Positions 1 through 13,400 of a DNA stretch of 64,000 bases are shown here, piece by piece. Within the stretch, counting starts at the first letter, position 1; each line of letters begins with the position of its first letter. Source of the DNA: Arion vulgaris (Eukaryota; Mollusca; Gastropoda; Stylommatophora; Arionidae); the NCBI GenBank assembly GCA_020796225.1, contig CM036755.1:63002652-63066651 (forward strand). The letters run 5' to 3'. Position numbers and translations under genes: made by a program. Below the pieces are notes generated by a model. It worked only from the letters and a program-made list of their open reading frames with translations. It made no database searches and was not told the DNA's origin.

Positions 1-1
1 T

Positions 2-851
2 ACCTCTTCCCATCCCCAGGCTTGTCGCGACTCTTTACCTTTCTCTCAACTCTACGCCTTTCGCCTCTGCAGCGAGGACGACGATTTTCTTGATAGAGCT
101 CATGAGATGCTTGATTTCTTCCGCCAGCGCCTATACCCGGAGAATGTGCTTACATCTGCCATGCATCGGGTTCAGCTAATTGCTCGCCAGGAGGCCCTCT
201 CTCACATACTTAAAACCCCCAAATCTGACAGGGTTAAACTTATCTTAACTTTCCACCCTCATAGTTCCCTGGTGAAAAAGGTCTTATTCCATCATCTCCC
301 TATTCTTCAGTCTGATCCTGAGATACGTTCAGTCTTCCAACACTATCCTTTGGTGGCGTACAGACGAGACAGAAGCCTCAAGGATTTGTTGGTACACAGT
401 CGCCTCAAATCCTAACATCCAGAGTCACTTTGGCACCATCCAATGTGGCCGTGGGCGCTGTAATACATGTGCATATGTAATACAGACCCGTACTGTCTCT
501 TTTCCAAAAGCTACCTATACCATTCAAGACAGTTTCACGTGTGAGTCCCCCAATATCATCTATGCTATCACCTGCAAACGATGCCATAAGGCCTATATTG
601 GTGAAACTGGTAAGAGGCTCAGTGACCGATTCGCCCAACACTTACGCGATATTCGCCAATGTTCTGTGACTCCTGTGGCCACTCATTTCAATGATACTGG
701 CCATTCAGGAGTTGACGATGTCCAGGTCACAGCCATCCGATCATGTTCCTCCGATGATCGGAGTCGATTCGCCCTGGAGAACCGTTTTATTTCATTCTAT
801 GGCACTTTGCGACCTCTTGGACTCAACGCATTACATTCCTATGCTTCTTAG
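2..851 (+). mobile_element. Penelope-like element, RT C-terminal part and GIY-YIG endonuclease, one frameshift
   Basis: Reading from base 2 gives a frame through FLDRAHEMLDFFRQRLYPE and TFHPHSSLV to YRRDRSLKDLLVHSRLKS, ending at 415. From about 406 a second frame continues with C-GRGRC-TC, then IIYAITCKRCHKAYIGETGK and LSDRFAQHLRDI, and ends at TAG 849-851. The second part is a GIY-YIG nuclease domain with a preceding Cys cluster, as in endonuclease-bearing Penelope-like elements. Comparison with the copy at 54.2-55.1 kb suggests one extra T near 413 splits the frame. The 5-prime part is outside the window. This element sits upstream of, or inside an intron of, GCLC. Confidence 0.82.
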
Positions 852-1190
852 TACTGTCTTATCTCGTGCCTTGTTATCTATATGTGTGTTTGCTCCATAT
901 ATGTGTCATTTATCCACTATATTGTTTATTGTTCCTCTCCTTTTCCACTTTCGGTTTTTGTGTTGCACTCATTTCGTTGTTCGTTTTTATTCCCATATGT
1001 TCATCAGATAGGTTTATGTTTCCACATGTAATCGTCCATTTGTAGTGTTCCTCAAATTCGTCATTCTTGTTGTATTGTTTGTTGATAAAGGCCTTTTTGG
1101 AAACGTTGCTGTTTATCGTCACTGTTTATGTATTTTGTAAAACTGTAGTACTTTGTTTTTACGTGTTTACCTATTTTTACATTACCATCA
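852..1190 (+). mobile_element. 3-prime tail of the Penelope-like element
   Basis: Untranslated AT-rich tail ending with TTGATAAAGGCC, then GGAAACGTTGCTGT and TTTTGTAAAACTGTAGTAC. The same block occurs at 28.65-28.76, 53.72-53.82 and 55.77-55.86 kb, and a variant at 27.7 and 28.0 kb, so it marks the family's 3-prime end. Confidence 0.75.
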
Positions 1191-1263
1191 TTCTTCATCG
1201 TGTAATATTTTTATTTTCTGTAGTTGACTATAGAGACATGAATTTCCTGTGTGCCTTCCATAG

Positions 1264-1481
1264 TTTACAAAGACATCAATACACCGTCACCCTTCATTGA
1301 AGATTTCTCACAACTGAATGATGATGGATCCAGTGCTGCTGCTGCTAAGCCAGATCACATCTACATGGATTGTATGGGCTTTGGGATGGGCAACTGTTGC
1401 TTGCAGGTCACTTTCCAGGCTTGTAACATTGATGAAGCCAAGACTTTGTACGATCAGCTGGCGGGCATGTGTCCTATTATG
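1264..1481 (+). CDS. GCLC: GCLC exon (NTPSPFIE ... GNCCLQ ... CPIM)
   Basis: The acceptor is a pyrimidine-rich tract ending CCATAG and the donor is ATG|GTGGGT. The exon starts inside a codon (two bases carried) and ends at a codon boundary, giving 72 full codons. It holds the Gly/Met-rich [11 protein letters not shown] core with the family's paired cysteines. An Ala run between the NTPSPFIE and KPDHIYMD blocks is specific to this copy. The exon coding for the preceding residues is not in the window. Confidence 0.94.
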
Positions 1482-4400
1482 GTGGGTGTGATCAGTTTTT
1501 GTCAGCTTCAAGAACTCATTTTCTTCCATGTGTGGGTTCAATTCCAGTGCATATCTGGTTTATTGTTTTCTGAGTGTCTGTTTTATTCATGTCTACTTTT
1601 TCTCTTAATTTCTGTGTTATCGTTTTATTTTCTTCCACACATTTTGTATTAATTTCCTTAACTTGTTCTAAATTTGATCATCATTTTTATTTTATATAGC
1701 TATTACTGTTAGTGGTTCCATCTGTGTGTGTGTGTGAATGTTAGTGGCTCTGTATGTGTACATGGCTGGGTATTGTTAGTGACAGACTTTGTGCCAAGCT
1801 AGTGATGTTAGTGACTGTGTGTGTCTATGGTTAGTACTGTTAGTGGTTATCTTTGTGTACATGGCTGGTATTGTTAGTGACTGTTTGTGTAGCTGGCTAG
1901 TACTCTAAATGGTTGTGTTTGTATGCATTGCTATAGTCCATTCAACAACTCATGCCCACAGTCCAATGCGAATTGTAGCAAAACCATCAGTTCCACAGTA
2001 GCGAAACTTTGCACCCAATCTTAGAATTATACCGATGCAAATGTCTGATGGAAGAAATTGCCATAGGAAACCTGGATTTTGTAATATAACGGTTTCCTTT
2101 GATGTTGCCGGCATATTTGGCTAGTCTGAACCGAAATTTTAGTTTTTACAGTAAATGCACACATTTGACATTTGATGACAGTCTCATGCAAAGTTTCATG
2201 CAAAGGCGTATCATCTCAGCTTATACATGGGGGCCAATGTTGATACTTGCAATACAGTCATGAAATAAACAAGAAATGTAGACATAGTTGAATTATTGTT
2301 TTTAAATAACTTACATTACAGTCAAAGTTAGCTGCCATGTCATAATGCCATCGCCTTCACGTCCAGGCTTGGGACTGGCAATAGTGGAGCTCAGTGGTAG
2401 CATGTCCTTGGAACATTGTGTTCATCACAGCCCGCCTGAAAAACTCTATGTCTCTTGCAAGTTCCCCTTCCTCTTCCAGCGTCATGTTCAAGGTTTCTTT
2501 GATGTCCTGCTGGCATCTTCGCTTGGTCGTCCCTGTCTCGCTTTCCAGGAATCAGGCCTTCCATTACCTTTCTCTCCAGACCAATTTGGCGTTTAATGTG
2601 GCCAAAATATTTCATCTTCCGGAACATGATGCTATTTATGAGCCAATGCTCCTTGATATTCAGGTCCAGTAGGATGTCTCTGTTTCTTCTCTGTCCGGGA
2701 TGTTCTAAGAACTTTTCTATAGCACCTTGTTATGGCGGAGCTACTGGAGAGATTATTTTCATATTGCTACTTCTTCGTTACAATGTGCGTATGTTAACAT
2801 ATGTGGGAGGAGGTATCACTGTAATAAAATAGCTCTTGTCTCTGGTTTTTGTATACTGTAGTACACATGACCCATATGTGCCTCATTGGAAATCGCGTAT
2901 AGCATTAATGATACTTTTGCATTGTAACTTCAAACTCATTAGAAATGTTATATCCATGTCTGTTTTGAGAAGTCAACAATATGACCCAATAGCTTCACAC
3001 TAATTTCAATATACACCTTGAACTAAAAGTCCATCTCCCACTAATGACGTCATTTGTTTGTCATGTTCAATTCCGAGACTATTTGGTGCACGGGACATGC
3101 AAGAATTGCTCCAAAAACCATTGATTTCGCTGTGAATGTTGCTATTTTTGTCCTCAATGTATCAAATGGCTGTAAACATGAGTTTTCTTCAACCATGCCA
3201 ATGGACGCGTTAAATATATAGCACAAAGAAGAAAACTTCTAGATGGTATGATTGTTTGAATGGCAAAAATATTTTGTAGCATCGGGAACATGTGTAATTC
3301 ACATGAAAGTTTTCAAGTTATTTCATCAAATGGTTACAAAGATACACATTTTTATCTGTGGGCATGACAAGTTGAACGGACTATAGTACTGGCTACATCT
3401 TTGGTTGTGTATGTGACTATCACATAAGTATTTGAACACTTGACACCTTCACCTAACTGAATGAGCCCAAACACTATCTTGAGCAGCAGGGGGTACCTTG
3501 AGTACATGCAAGGGCATTCATTCTGTAACATGTGTTAGTTTTCTATGCTGATGTGACAACTTTGAGTACTTTGTCGCCCGAGTGGTTACAGGGGCCCAAA
3601 TTTGAGGTGTAAAGAATAGAGCCACTGTTACCTGCCATGCATGCCGTAAGAGACGACTAAGGAGTTTGGGTGAAATCGGATGCACGTCCTAAACGTGTAG
3701 TAGTCTATGCGTTTAGGGCCTACCAAACCAATGTGCAACGTATACAGTTCTTGGCAAAGATCAAACATATCACAAAGAGTGATTAGAATTGGTCGTAAAG
3801 AACGAATGCAAAGAAGAAGAAGGACTTCAATCTTTGCTGATGAAATGCTTACAGTTGTATCTGATTTTCTTGCATTTTGTATCTACAGCTGGCTCTAAGT
3901 GCAAGCTCTCCAATTTATAGAGGTTATCTGTCTGATATAGATACTAGGTGGCCTGTGATATCTGGCTCAGTGGATGATAGAACAGAAGAGGAGAGAGGTT
4001 TGAAGGTGAGTGAGGGAGGTAGTTAGGAAGAGGTGAGAGGTTTGAAAGTAAGTGAGGAAGATAGTTAGAAAGAGGAGAGAGGCTTGAAGGTGAGTGAGGG
4101 AAGTAGTGAGGTTATCTGTCTGATATAGATACTATGTGGCCTGTGATATCTGGTTCAGGGGATGCTAGAACAGAAGAAGAGAGAGGCTTGAATGTGAGTG
4201 AGAGAAGTTAGGAAGAGGAGAGAGGTTTGAAGGTGAGTGAGGGAGGTAGTTAGGAAGAGGACAGAGACTTGAAGGTGAGTGAGGGAGGTAGTTAGGAAGA
4301 GGACAGAGGCTTGAAAGCACTTGTATTTTAGAGGTACTTATATTTAAGAACTACTGAGTAAAGGATCATGGTTTTCTGTAGTCTCCAACTGCATACCATG

Positions 4401-7400
4401 CACACACCAAGAACTTTTGGCCCAAGGCTTTGAACCTGGAATTTCCACAGTACATGGCCACTAGCACAGCATGATGCTATCTGTCTGATATAGCTACTAG
4501 GTGACCTGTGATTTGCGAAACAACTTTACCATAAATAAGATCACCAACAATAATAAATGGTGCCAGAAATCTACTACAAGTATTGAACACAAGGACAATC
4601 TATTCTCAAATCAGGATCTACCCAACTCTTTATTATAGCATGCAAACCTTCTACCATATAATATATATATATATAGTGTACATATGTGTATATTATTATT
4701 ATAGACATATTGTTTTATCTGCAGCCATTGAAAGAGGATCGCTATAGAATCACAAAGTCACGTTATGACTCCATCGACAGCTATATATCACCTCTAGGTC
4801 GATGTTACAATGACATAGACCTGACGCTAGATAATGATTTGTGTAAGGAACTTATTGATGGAGGTAGGATGATGGTAATTGTACATCAGTTATGGCCTTA
4901 GGTAGAGAAGTATGGAAGTCATTGATAATTTGAGAGAGTACAGGTAGGGAGCAGTTTAAGTAATACATAATTTAAGAGAGGACAAGGAGGGAAGTATTGA
5001 AGTAATAAATGATATTTAAGTGTCCAAGTTTGTCACTGGTAGCATAATGTTGGGAGAACTATTGTGTTGTACAATGCTCATTTAGTGTTCATGGTGACAT
5101 GTTTGCATTTCAAAATTGACTTATTTATAAATAGCACTTTTTAATTTTTGTTACCTGTTAAACTCTTACACAAAAAGAATTGATTTATAATTATGTATTT
5201 AACTCGTACATCTTCTGTTTTTTTTTTTGCAATGTAATTTTGTTTTCCTACACAGGAGTTGATGAACTGCTGGCCAGACATATTGCTCACTTGTTCATCC
5301 GAGACCCAGTTTCACTTTTTGAAGAGAAGATTACGAACCAAAATGATGAAAATGATACAGATCATTTTGAGGTGATCATTATTGTAATCTTTGTTCTACT
5401 GGGGAATGAATGGTGGTACATTACATTAACATCTCTCTGTTTAACCTGTTGCGCCCTTGGCGTTTAGGGCAGCAACAAATGCACGCCATTCTTCTCTATT
5501 TCTCTATTCATGGCCTTCCTCTGTATTGTGTTCCAGCTATGATTCATTTCTTTCTCTATCATTTTCCTCCAGGTTGTCTTGGGTATTAACATGAATTACT
5601 ATAAATCTTCTGTGTCTTCTACTACAAACGCTTCACATCGACCACTTGTTAACTACTCTTTGTGATTTGTATGTGATCTGAGCCTAAGAGCAACTGTACG
5701 TTCTGCCAGTTATGTGCCCACAAGTAAGCCAGCACATCCGATTTATGTGATGCTTTCTATTTACTAGGGAAGATTCCCTTATTCCCATACCTCAGTTGCC
5801 TTTTATGACATGCCTTGTAGGTAACAGTGTTTTTCTTTGTTCTCCTTTCGAGCCTCAGCAACATACGAGCATACTCATGTCAATAAACCTACTACTTAAA
5901 AGTCTATAAATCTGCTACTTGGATATCTATAAATCTGCTATCAACTAATTTATATAGTGCCAGTTCTATAAATCTAGCATTTGAATGTTTATAACTGTTC
6001 TACTTCAATGTTTATAACTGTTCTACTTGAATGTTTATAACTGTTCTACTGGAATGTTTATAACTGTTCCACTGGAATGTTTATAACTGTTCCACTGGAA
6101 TGTTTATAACTGTTCTACTTGAATGTTTATAACTGTTCTACTTGAATGTTTATAACTGTTCTACTTGAATGTTTATAACTGTTCTACTGGAATGTTTATA
6201 ACTGTTCTACTTGAATGTTTATAACTGTTCTTCTGGAATGTTTATAACTGTTCTACTTGAATGTTTATAACTGTTCTACTTGAATGTTTATAACTGTTCT
6301 ACTTGAATGTTTATAACTGTTCTACTTGAATGTTTATAACTGTTCTTCTGGAATGTTTATAACTGTTCTTCTGGAATGTTTATAACTGTTCTACTGGAAT
6401 GTTTATAACTGTTCTACTTGAATGTTTATAACTGTTCTACTGGAATGTTTATAACTGTTCTACTGGAATGTTTATAACTGTTCTACTGGAATGTTTATAA
6501 CTGTTCTACTTGAATGTTTATAACTGTTCTACTGGAATGTTTATAACTGTTCTACTTGAATGTTTATAACTGTTCTACTGGAATGTTTATAACTGTTCTA
6601 CTTGAATGTTTATAACTGTTCTACTGGAATGTTTATAACTGTTCTACTGGAATGTTTATAACTGTTCTACTGGAATGTTTATAACTGTTCTACTGGAATG
6701 TTTATAACTGTTCTACTTGAATGTTTATAACTGTTCTACTGGAATGTTTATAACTGTTCTACTGGAATGTTTATAACTGTTCTACTGGAATGTTTATAAC
6801 TGTTCTACTTGAATGTTTATAACTGTTCTACTGGAATGTTTATAACTGTTCTACTTGAATGTTTATAACTGTTCTACTTGAATGTTTATAACTGTTCTAC
6901 TGGAATGTTTATAACTGTTCCACTGGAATGTTTATAACTGTTCCACTGGAATGTTTATAACTGTTCTACTTGAATGTTTATAACTGTTCTACTTGAATGT
7001 TTATAACTGTTCTACTTGAATGTTTATAACTGTTCTACTGGAATGTTTATAACTGTTCTACTTGAATGTTTATAACTGTTCTTCTGGAATGTTTATAACT
7101 GTTCTACTTGAATGTTTATAACTGTTCTACTTGAATGTTTATAACTGTTCTACTTGAATGTTTATAACTGTTCTACTTGAATGTTTATAACTGTTCTTCT
7201 GGAATGTTTATAACTGTTCTTCTGGAATGTTTATAACTGTTCTACTGGAATGTTTATAACTGTTCTACTGGAATGTTTATAACTGTTCTACTTGAATGTT
7301 TATAACTGTTCTACTTGAATGTTTATAACTGTTCTACTTGAATGTTTATAACTGTTCTACTTGAATGTTTATAACTGTTCTTCTGGAATGTTTATAACTG

Positions 7401-10400
7401 TTCTACTTGAATGTTTATAACTGTTCTACTTGAATGTTTATAACTGTTCTACTTGAATGTTTATAACTGTTCTACTTGAATGTTTATAACTGTTCTACTT
7501 GAATGTTTATAACTGTTCTTCTGGAATGTTTATAACTGTTCTACTTGAATGTTTATAACTGTTCTACTTGAATGTTTATAACTGTTCTACTGGAATGTTT
7601 ATAACTGTTCTACTGGAATGTTTATAACTGTTCTACTTGAATGTTTATAACTGTTCTACTGGAATGTTTATAACTGTTCTACTTGAATGTTTATAACTGT
7701 TCTACTTGAATGTTTATAACTGTTCTACTTGAATGTTTATAACTGTTCTTCTGGAATGTTTATAACTGTTCTACTGGAATGTTTATAACTGTTCTACTGG
7801 AATGTTTATAACTGTTCTACTGGAATGTTTATAACTGTTCTACTTGAATGTTTATAACTGTTCTACTTGAATGTTTATAACTGTTCTACTTGAATGTTTA
7901 TAACTGTTCTACTTGAATGCTTATAACTGTTCTACTTGAATGTTTATAACTGTTCTATTTGAATGTTTATAACTGTTCTACTTGAATGTTTATAACTGTT
8001 CTACTTGAATGTTTATAACTGTTCTACTGGAATGTTTATAACTGTTCTACTTGAATGTTTATAACTGTTCTACTGGAATGTTTATAACTGTTCTACTTGA
8101 ATGTTTATAACTGTTCTACTGGAATGTTTATAACTGTTCTACTGGAATGTTTATAACTGTTCTACTTGAATGTTTATAACTGTTCTACTGGAATGTTTAT
8201 AACTGTTCTACTGGAATGTTTATAACTGTTCTACTTGAATGTTTATAACTGTTCTACTGGAATGTTTATAACTGGTTCTACTGGAATGTTTATAACTGTT
8301 CTACTTGAATGTTTATAACTGTTCTACTGGAATGTTTATAACTGTTCTACTGGAATGTTTATAACTGTTCTACTGGAATGTTTATAACTGTTCTACTTGA
8401 ATGTTTATAACTGTTCTACTTGAATGTTTATAACTGTTCTACTTGAATGTTTATAACTGTTCTACTTGAATGTTTATAACTGTTCTTCTGGAATGTTTAT
8501 AACTGTTCTACTGGAATGTTTATAACTGTTCTACTGGAATGTTTATAACTGTTCTACTTGAATGTTTATAACTGTTCTACTTGAATGTTTATAACTGTTC
8601 TACTTGAATGTTTATAACTTCTACTTGAATGTCTCTGAAAGTACATGGGAAACAATTGGTAAAAAGACAGGAGAACAGCAACATTGGAAATCATTTGTAG
8701 AAGCCTTATCTGTCAAACGGACATGTAGACAAAATATATAAATTTAGATTTAGATAGGTGAAGTAGCTGTTTTGTTGAGAACTAGAGCTGCTTAGCAGGT
8801 TGCTTATTCACAGCCTACTTTAGAAAATTTGCTTGTTGTTTAGTTATTGTGCCGGATACAGTGGATACAAGTCAAAATGTCATCCACGCCAGAGGTGCAC
8901 CACATGAATAACGGAGTTTGATATTGTCGGAGAGGTCTATTATAACTGTCTCGTCTTTTTTTCTGCGTTGAGTCACTGATATGGGAAAGTACATGCTGTA
9001 CCATCTGATATGGATAAATTTGATTACGCAGTGAAGTGTACCTGGACGCTAACATAAAACGATAGAAGAAAACTAGTCACGGTAGAGATGAAGTGTCTAT
9101 GCAGAATGTTGGGAGTAACAAGAAGAGACCGGTTGAGAAATGAAATCATCAGGAAAAAAAGTGGGCACAACATCAATACTGAAATTCATCAAGAAACAAC
9201 AAATTAAATGGTTCAGCCACATAAGCAGATTGCCAACCTACAGTGTGCCTGAAAGAACAATGTTACTTTGATGCAGTGGATACAAAGCAAAAACTATCCA
9301 TAAATGTGAAACTCAGGGATAACAGTGAGGCATAGAAAAACACTGTTTTTTATATAGATAAACAAGATTGGAGAATAGAAGAAGAAGGGAAGTTGTTAAA
9401 GTGAAGATAACAAAATTGATTAGAATAAACATTGCTGCACACAGAATAATTTCCATACATGCGTAAGTCCCTTTCAGTTTGATGATGTCAGCCTCAGAGC
9501 ACTATATAATAGTTTATATAATGAAACAATTCAGAATTTTGATGATGTCGCCAATAGCGATGTCGATAACACACTACACTAGAGACCACATACCTTGGAA
9601 ATTTCAGGCGCAAGGCCAGTTTCAGAAGGTTTGGCCAAAGTATTGACTTAATTGCACGGGTTTTACTCCATATGGCTCGGTCCCTCTCATGAAATAGCAC
9701 AATACCTGCCGAGAGTATTGCACAAACTCTAGCTCCTGCATCAATCCTATGGATTTCTAAATAAAAATACACCCGCAAACAGAATGGCGCATTTCAGATT
9801 CGAACCCTTAACCTTTGAAATGCAAGACAAAGGTTTAACCCCTCAGTCACAATGTGGAAGCCTTATGTGTTCAACAAGACACAAAGAGATTATAGAAATG
9901 TACTATTTTTAGGTCACTACACACTTCTATATTACTATGGGGTTATTGTTATTCTATTTAATTGATGTAGTTTTGTCTATATCGATGTAACTTTGATTTC
10001 CAACAGAACATTCAATCAACTAACTGGCAGACCATGAGATTCAAACCTCCACCACCAAATTTAGACATTGGCTGGAGAGTGGAGTTTAGACCAATGGAGG
10101 TAACATTTTTTCTTGTCACCTGTACTGACTGAATGACTCTAGTACCAACTGTTGGAGAGTTCTGACTTGTCAATTTGTCCTTTTTCTTTCTTCATGTGAC
10201 ATGATGTCTGTCATTGTTGCTGTTTATCATTTCAGAGGTTGACACACCCGAGTGGTTACTAGGTTCCAAATTTGGGGTGTAAAGAATAGAACCACTGTTA
10301 CCTGCCACGCATGTCGTAAGAGGTGACTAAGGAGGTTTGGCTGGCAGCCCGCCTGCCCAGCGTGTTCGTAGCGTGTTGGACTGCGGGTGACTAGCCCTCT

Positions 10401-13400
10401 GTGAGTGCGGGTTCATTTTCACGGGCTGGCAGAAAGGCCACAGGTTCCCCAGATTCACGGTGTTCGTGGCACCGAAGGATTTCGATGTCCATGGCACCGA
10501 GCCGAAGAGCTAAAAGCTCAAGTGCTTCTTGATAAAAAAAAAAATGGATGTTTGGCTGAAATCGGATGCACATGTCCTAAACTTGTAGAAGTCTATGCAT
10601 TTTATGGCCCACCAAACCAATGTGCAACGTATACGCGTTCTTGGCAAAGATCAAACATATAAGAGTGATTAAAATTGGTTGTAAAGACGACGCAAAGAAG
10701 AAAAAGTGGTTGACTTATAATTTTTCTTACAATCGATGACTTACATCCAAGTCATGATTCGTTCTCAAGATGAGATTTGATTTCAAGATGTGATTTCCTT
10801 CCAAGCCATGCTTGTATCCATTCAGCTGTGCTTGTACAACATATAGTTCAAAATTCCATAAATCGCTGGATTGATTCAAATTCAATTTTAGTATCCTCAT
10901 CCAACAGTAGGTGGCCAAGAGAATGAAGAACATCACCCTTATCATCCTAAACTTCCCAGCAATCACTGCTTTTGATACAAGACTGTCCGCTCTTAAAATT
11001 ATGATATTGTATCCTACTTATTATATACGACACTGCGAAGCGAATACTCCAGTGCTATATTGATCCAATACTTCTGTATGGCAGCGAATCATGGACAATG
11101 AACAAACAATCAATACGATCATTGGAAGCTGCAGAGATGTGGTTTCACAGAAGAATGCTGAAAATTTCATGGACAGTGAAGAAAACAAATGTTTGAAATC
11201 AGGCCTGCACACAAAGAAATCTTATCAAAAGAATAAGAATCCAACAATCAAGGTTCTTCGGGCATATAATGCGAAGAGAGGTTTAGAACATTTGGTGACT
11301 ACAGGTAAAATTCAGGGAAGGAGAGATTGTGGAAGATAGAGAAGATATTGGATGGCTTGGCATCATGGTTCGACACAAGATCAATGTCAGAATTGATTAC
11401 CACGCAGAGAGAGTTGTGGAGAGACATGATCGCCTGCACCGCCAGGCATGGCACTTGATTGATTGATCCTACAATTTTTAGTTCTTCTTGATTACCAAGT
11501 GCTCAGTCTGAAACTAGTCTATCACAGTTTGGAAATAATGAAAAAAGTAAAATGGGTCCTGTGTTGTGATGGGCTGCTTCACAACAAGATTGCTACTCAG
11601 ATCACCTTTGTGTTGCCAGGGCCTGCAAGGGAACAAAGAATAATAACACTGCGACCTACAAGGATGTTGCAAGAGGGGCATAGGGAGATACCATAATAAA
11701 TAAAAAGCATTGCAGAAATTGTTTGTGCTGGCCTACTTGTTGGCGCATAACTGGCACAGCGTACTGTTGCTCTTAGGCTCAGATCATATACAAATGACAA
11801 AGAGTGGTTAACTCTTATTGGACCAGGGCAAAAGCCTTGTTTTTACAAGTCATTTATGTGAATAAAAGCGCCCTTTAGTGTGGCTCCTGGTAAAATGGTG
11901 TCAACCCAAAGCCACATAGTGTGGCGTTTGGTCCACATGGAGTTAAACAGTGGATATGGAACATTCATAGAACAAGAAGAAGCTACTCGGATACAGTGGA
12001 TACAAGTCAAAAGGCCATCTACGCAAAAGGTGCACCACAGGAATAATGGAAGCAGTGAAAGACACCACATAAAAAGTGCACACAAGCACCCATTCTATAT
12101 GTTTTTCTTATCCTAATGCTGTGGGGCAAAACAAGATTAAAGAAAAGTAAGATAGAAGACAGTAGCCTATTCTCTCTGTTATACACAATGTGAACCATTG
12201 TTATTTATGTTCTAAACCATGTGGTGTAGGATTCTGAAGGCTTTTTAGTTGAAACGTCACTGTATATTATTTGTTTGTTGTAGACCTTGAATGTGTGTTC
12301 TGTGTGTTTGTTCCAGGCTCAGGTAACAGACTTTGAGAATGCAGCTTTCACAGTGTTCATTGTACTTCTCACACGAGTTATCTTGTCATACAAGCTGAAT
12401 TTTATCATACCAATATCCAAGGTAGGAAGATGTTCTTGTATGTTCTGTGTTACTGTATCATTTGATCTATGCTGTTGATTATTTGTTGTAATGCATCATT
12501 TGTTCTATTGTAATACATCATTTGTTCTATTGTAATGTATCATTTGTTCTATTGTAATGTATCATTTGTTCTATTGTAATGTATCATTTGTTCTATTGTA
12601 ATGTATCATGTGTTCTATTGTAATGTATCATTTGTTCTATTGTAATGTATCATTTGTTCTATTGTAATGCATAATTTGTTCTATTGTAATGTATCATTTG
12701 TTCTATTGTAATGTATCATTTGTTCTATTGTAATGCATCATTTGTTCTATTGTAATGCATCATTTGTTCTATTGTAATGTATCATTTTTTTCTATTGTAA
12801 TGCATAATTTGTTCTATTGTAATGTATCATTTGTTCTATTGTAATGTATCATGTGTTCTATTGTAATGTATCATTTGTTCTATTGTAATGTATCATGTGT
12901 TCTATTGTAATGTATCATTTGTTCTATTGTAATGCATAATTTGTTCTATTGTAATGTATCATTTGTTCTATTGTAATGTATCATGTGTTCTATTGTAATG
13001 TATCATTTGTTCTATTGTAATGTATCATGTGTTCTATTGTAATGTATCATTTGTTCTATTGTAATGCATAATTTGTTCTATTGTAATGTATCATTTGTTC
13101 TATTGTAATGTATCATTTGTTCTATTGTAATGCATCATTTGTTCTATTGTAATACATCATTTGTTCTATTGTAATGTATCATTTGTTCTATTGTAATGTA
13201 TCATTTGTTCTATTGTAATGTATCATTTGTTCTATTGTAATGTATCATTGTTCTATTGTAATGTATCATTTGTTCTATTGTAATGTATCATTGTTCTATT
13301 GCTATGTATCATTGTTCTATTGTAATGTATCATTTGTTCTATTGTAATGTATCATTTGTTCTATTGTAATGTATCATTTGTTCTATTGTAATGCATCATT

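Noticed and set aside
1931..3386. Hypothesis that this intronic block is a conserved regulatory region
   Set aside because: The long inverted ends and possible TA duplication explain it as a transposon.
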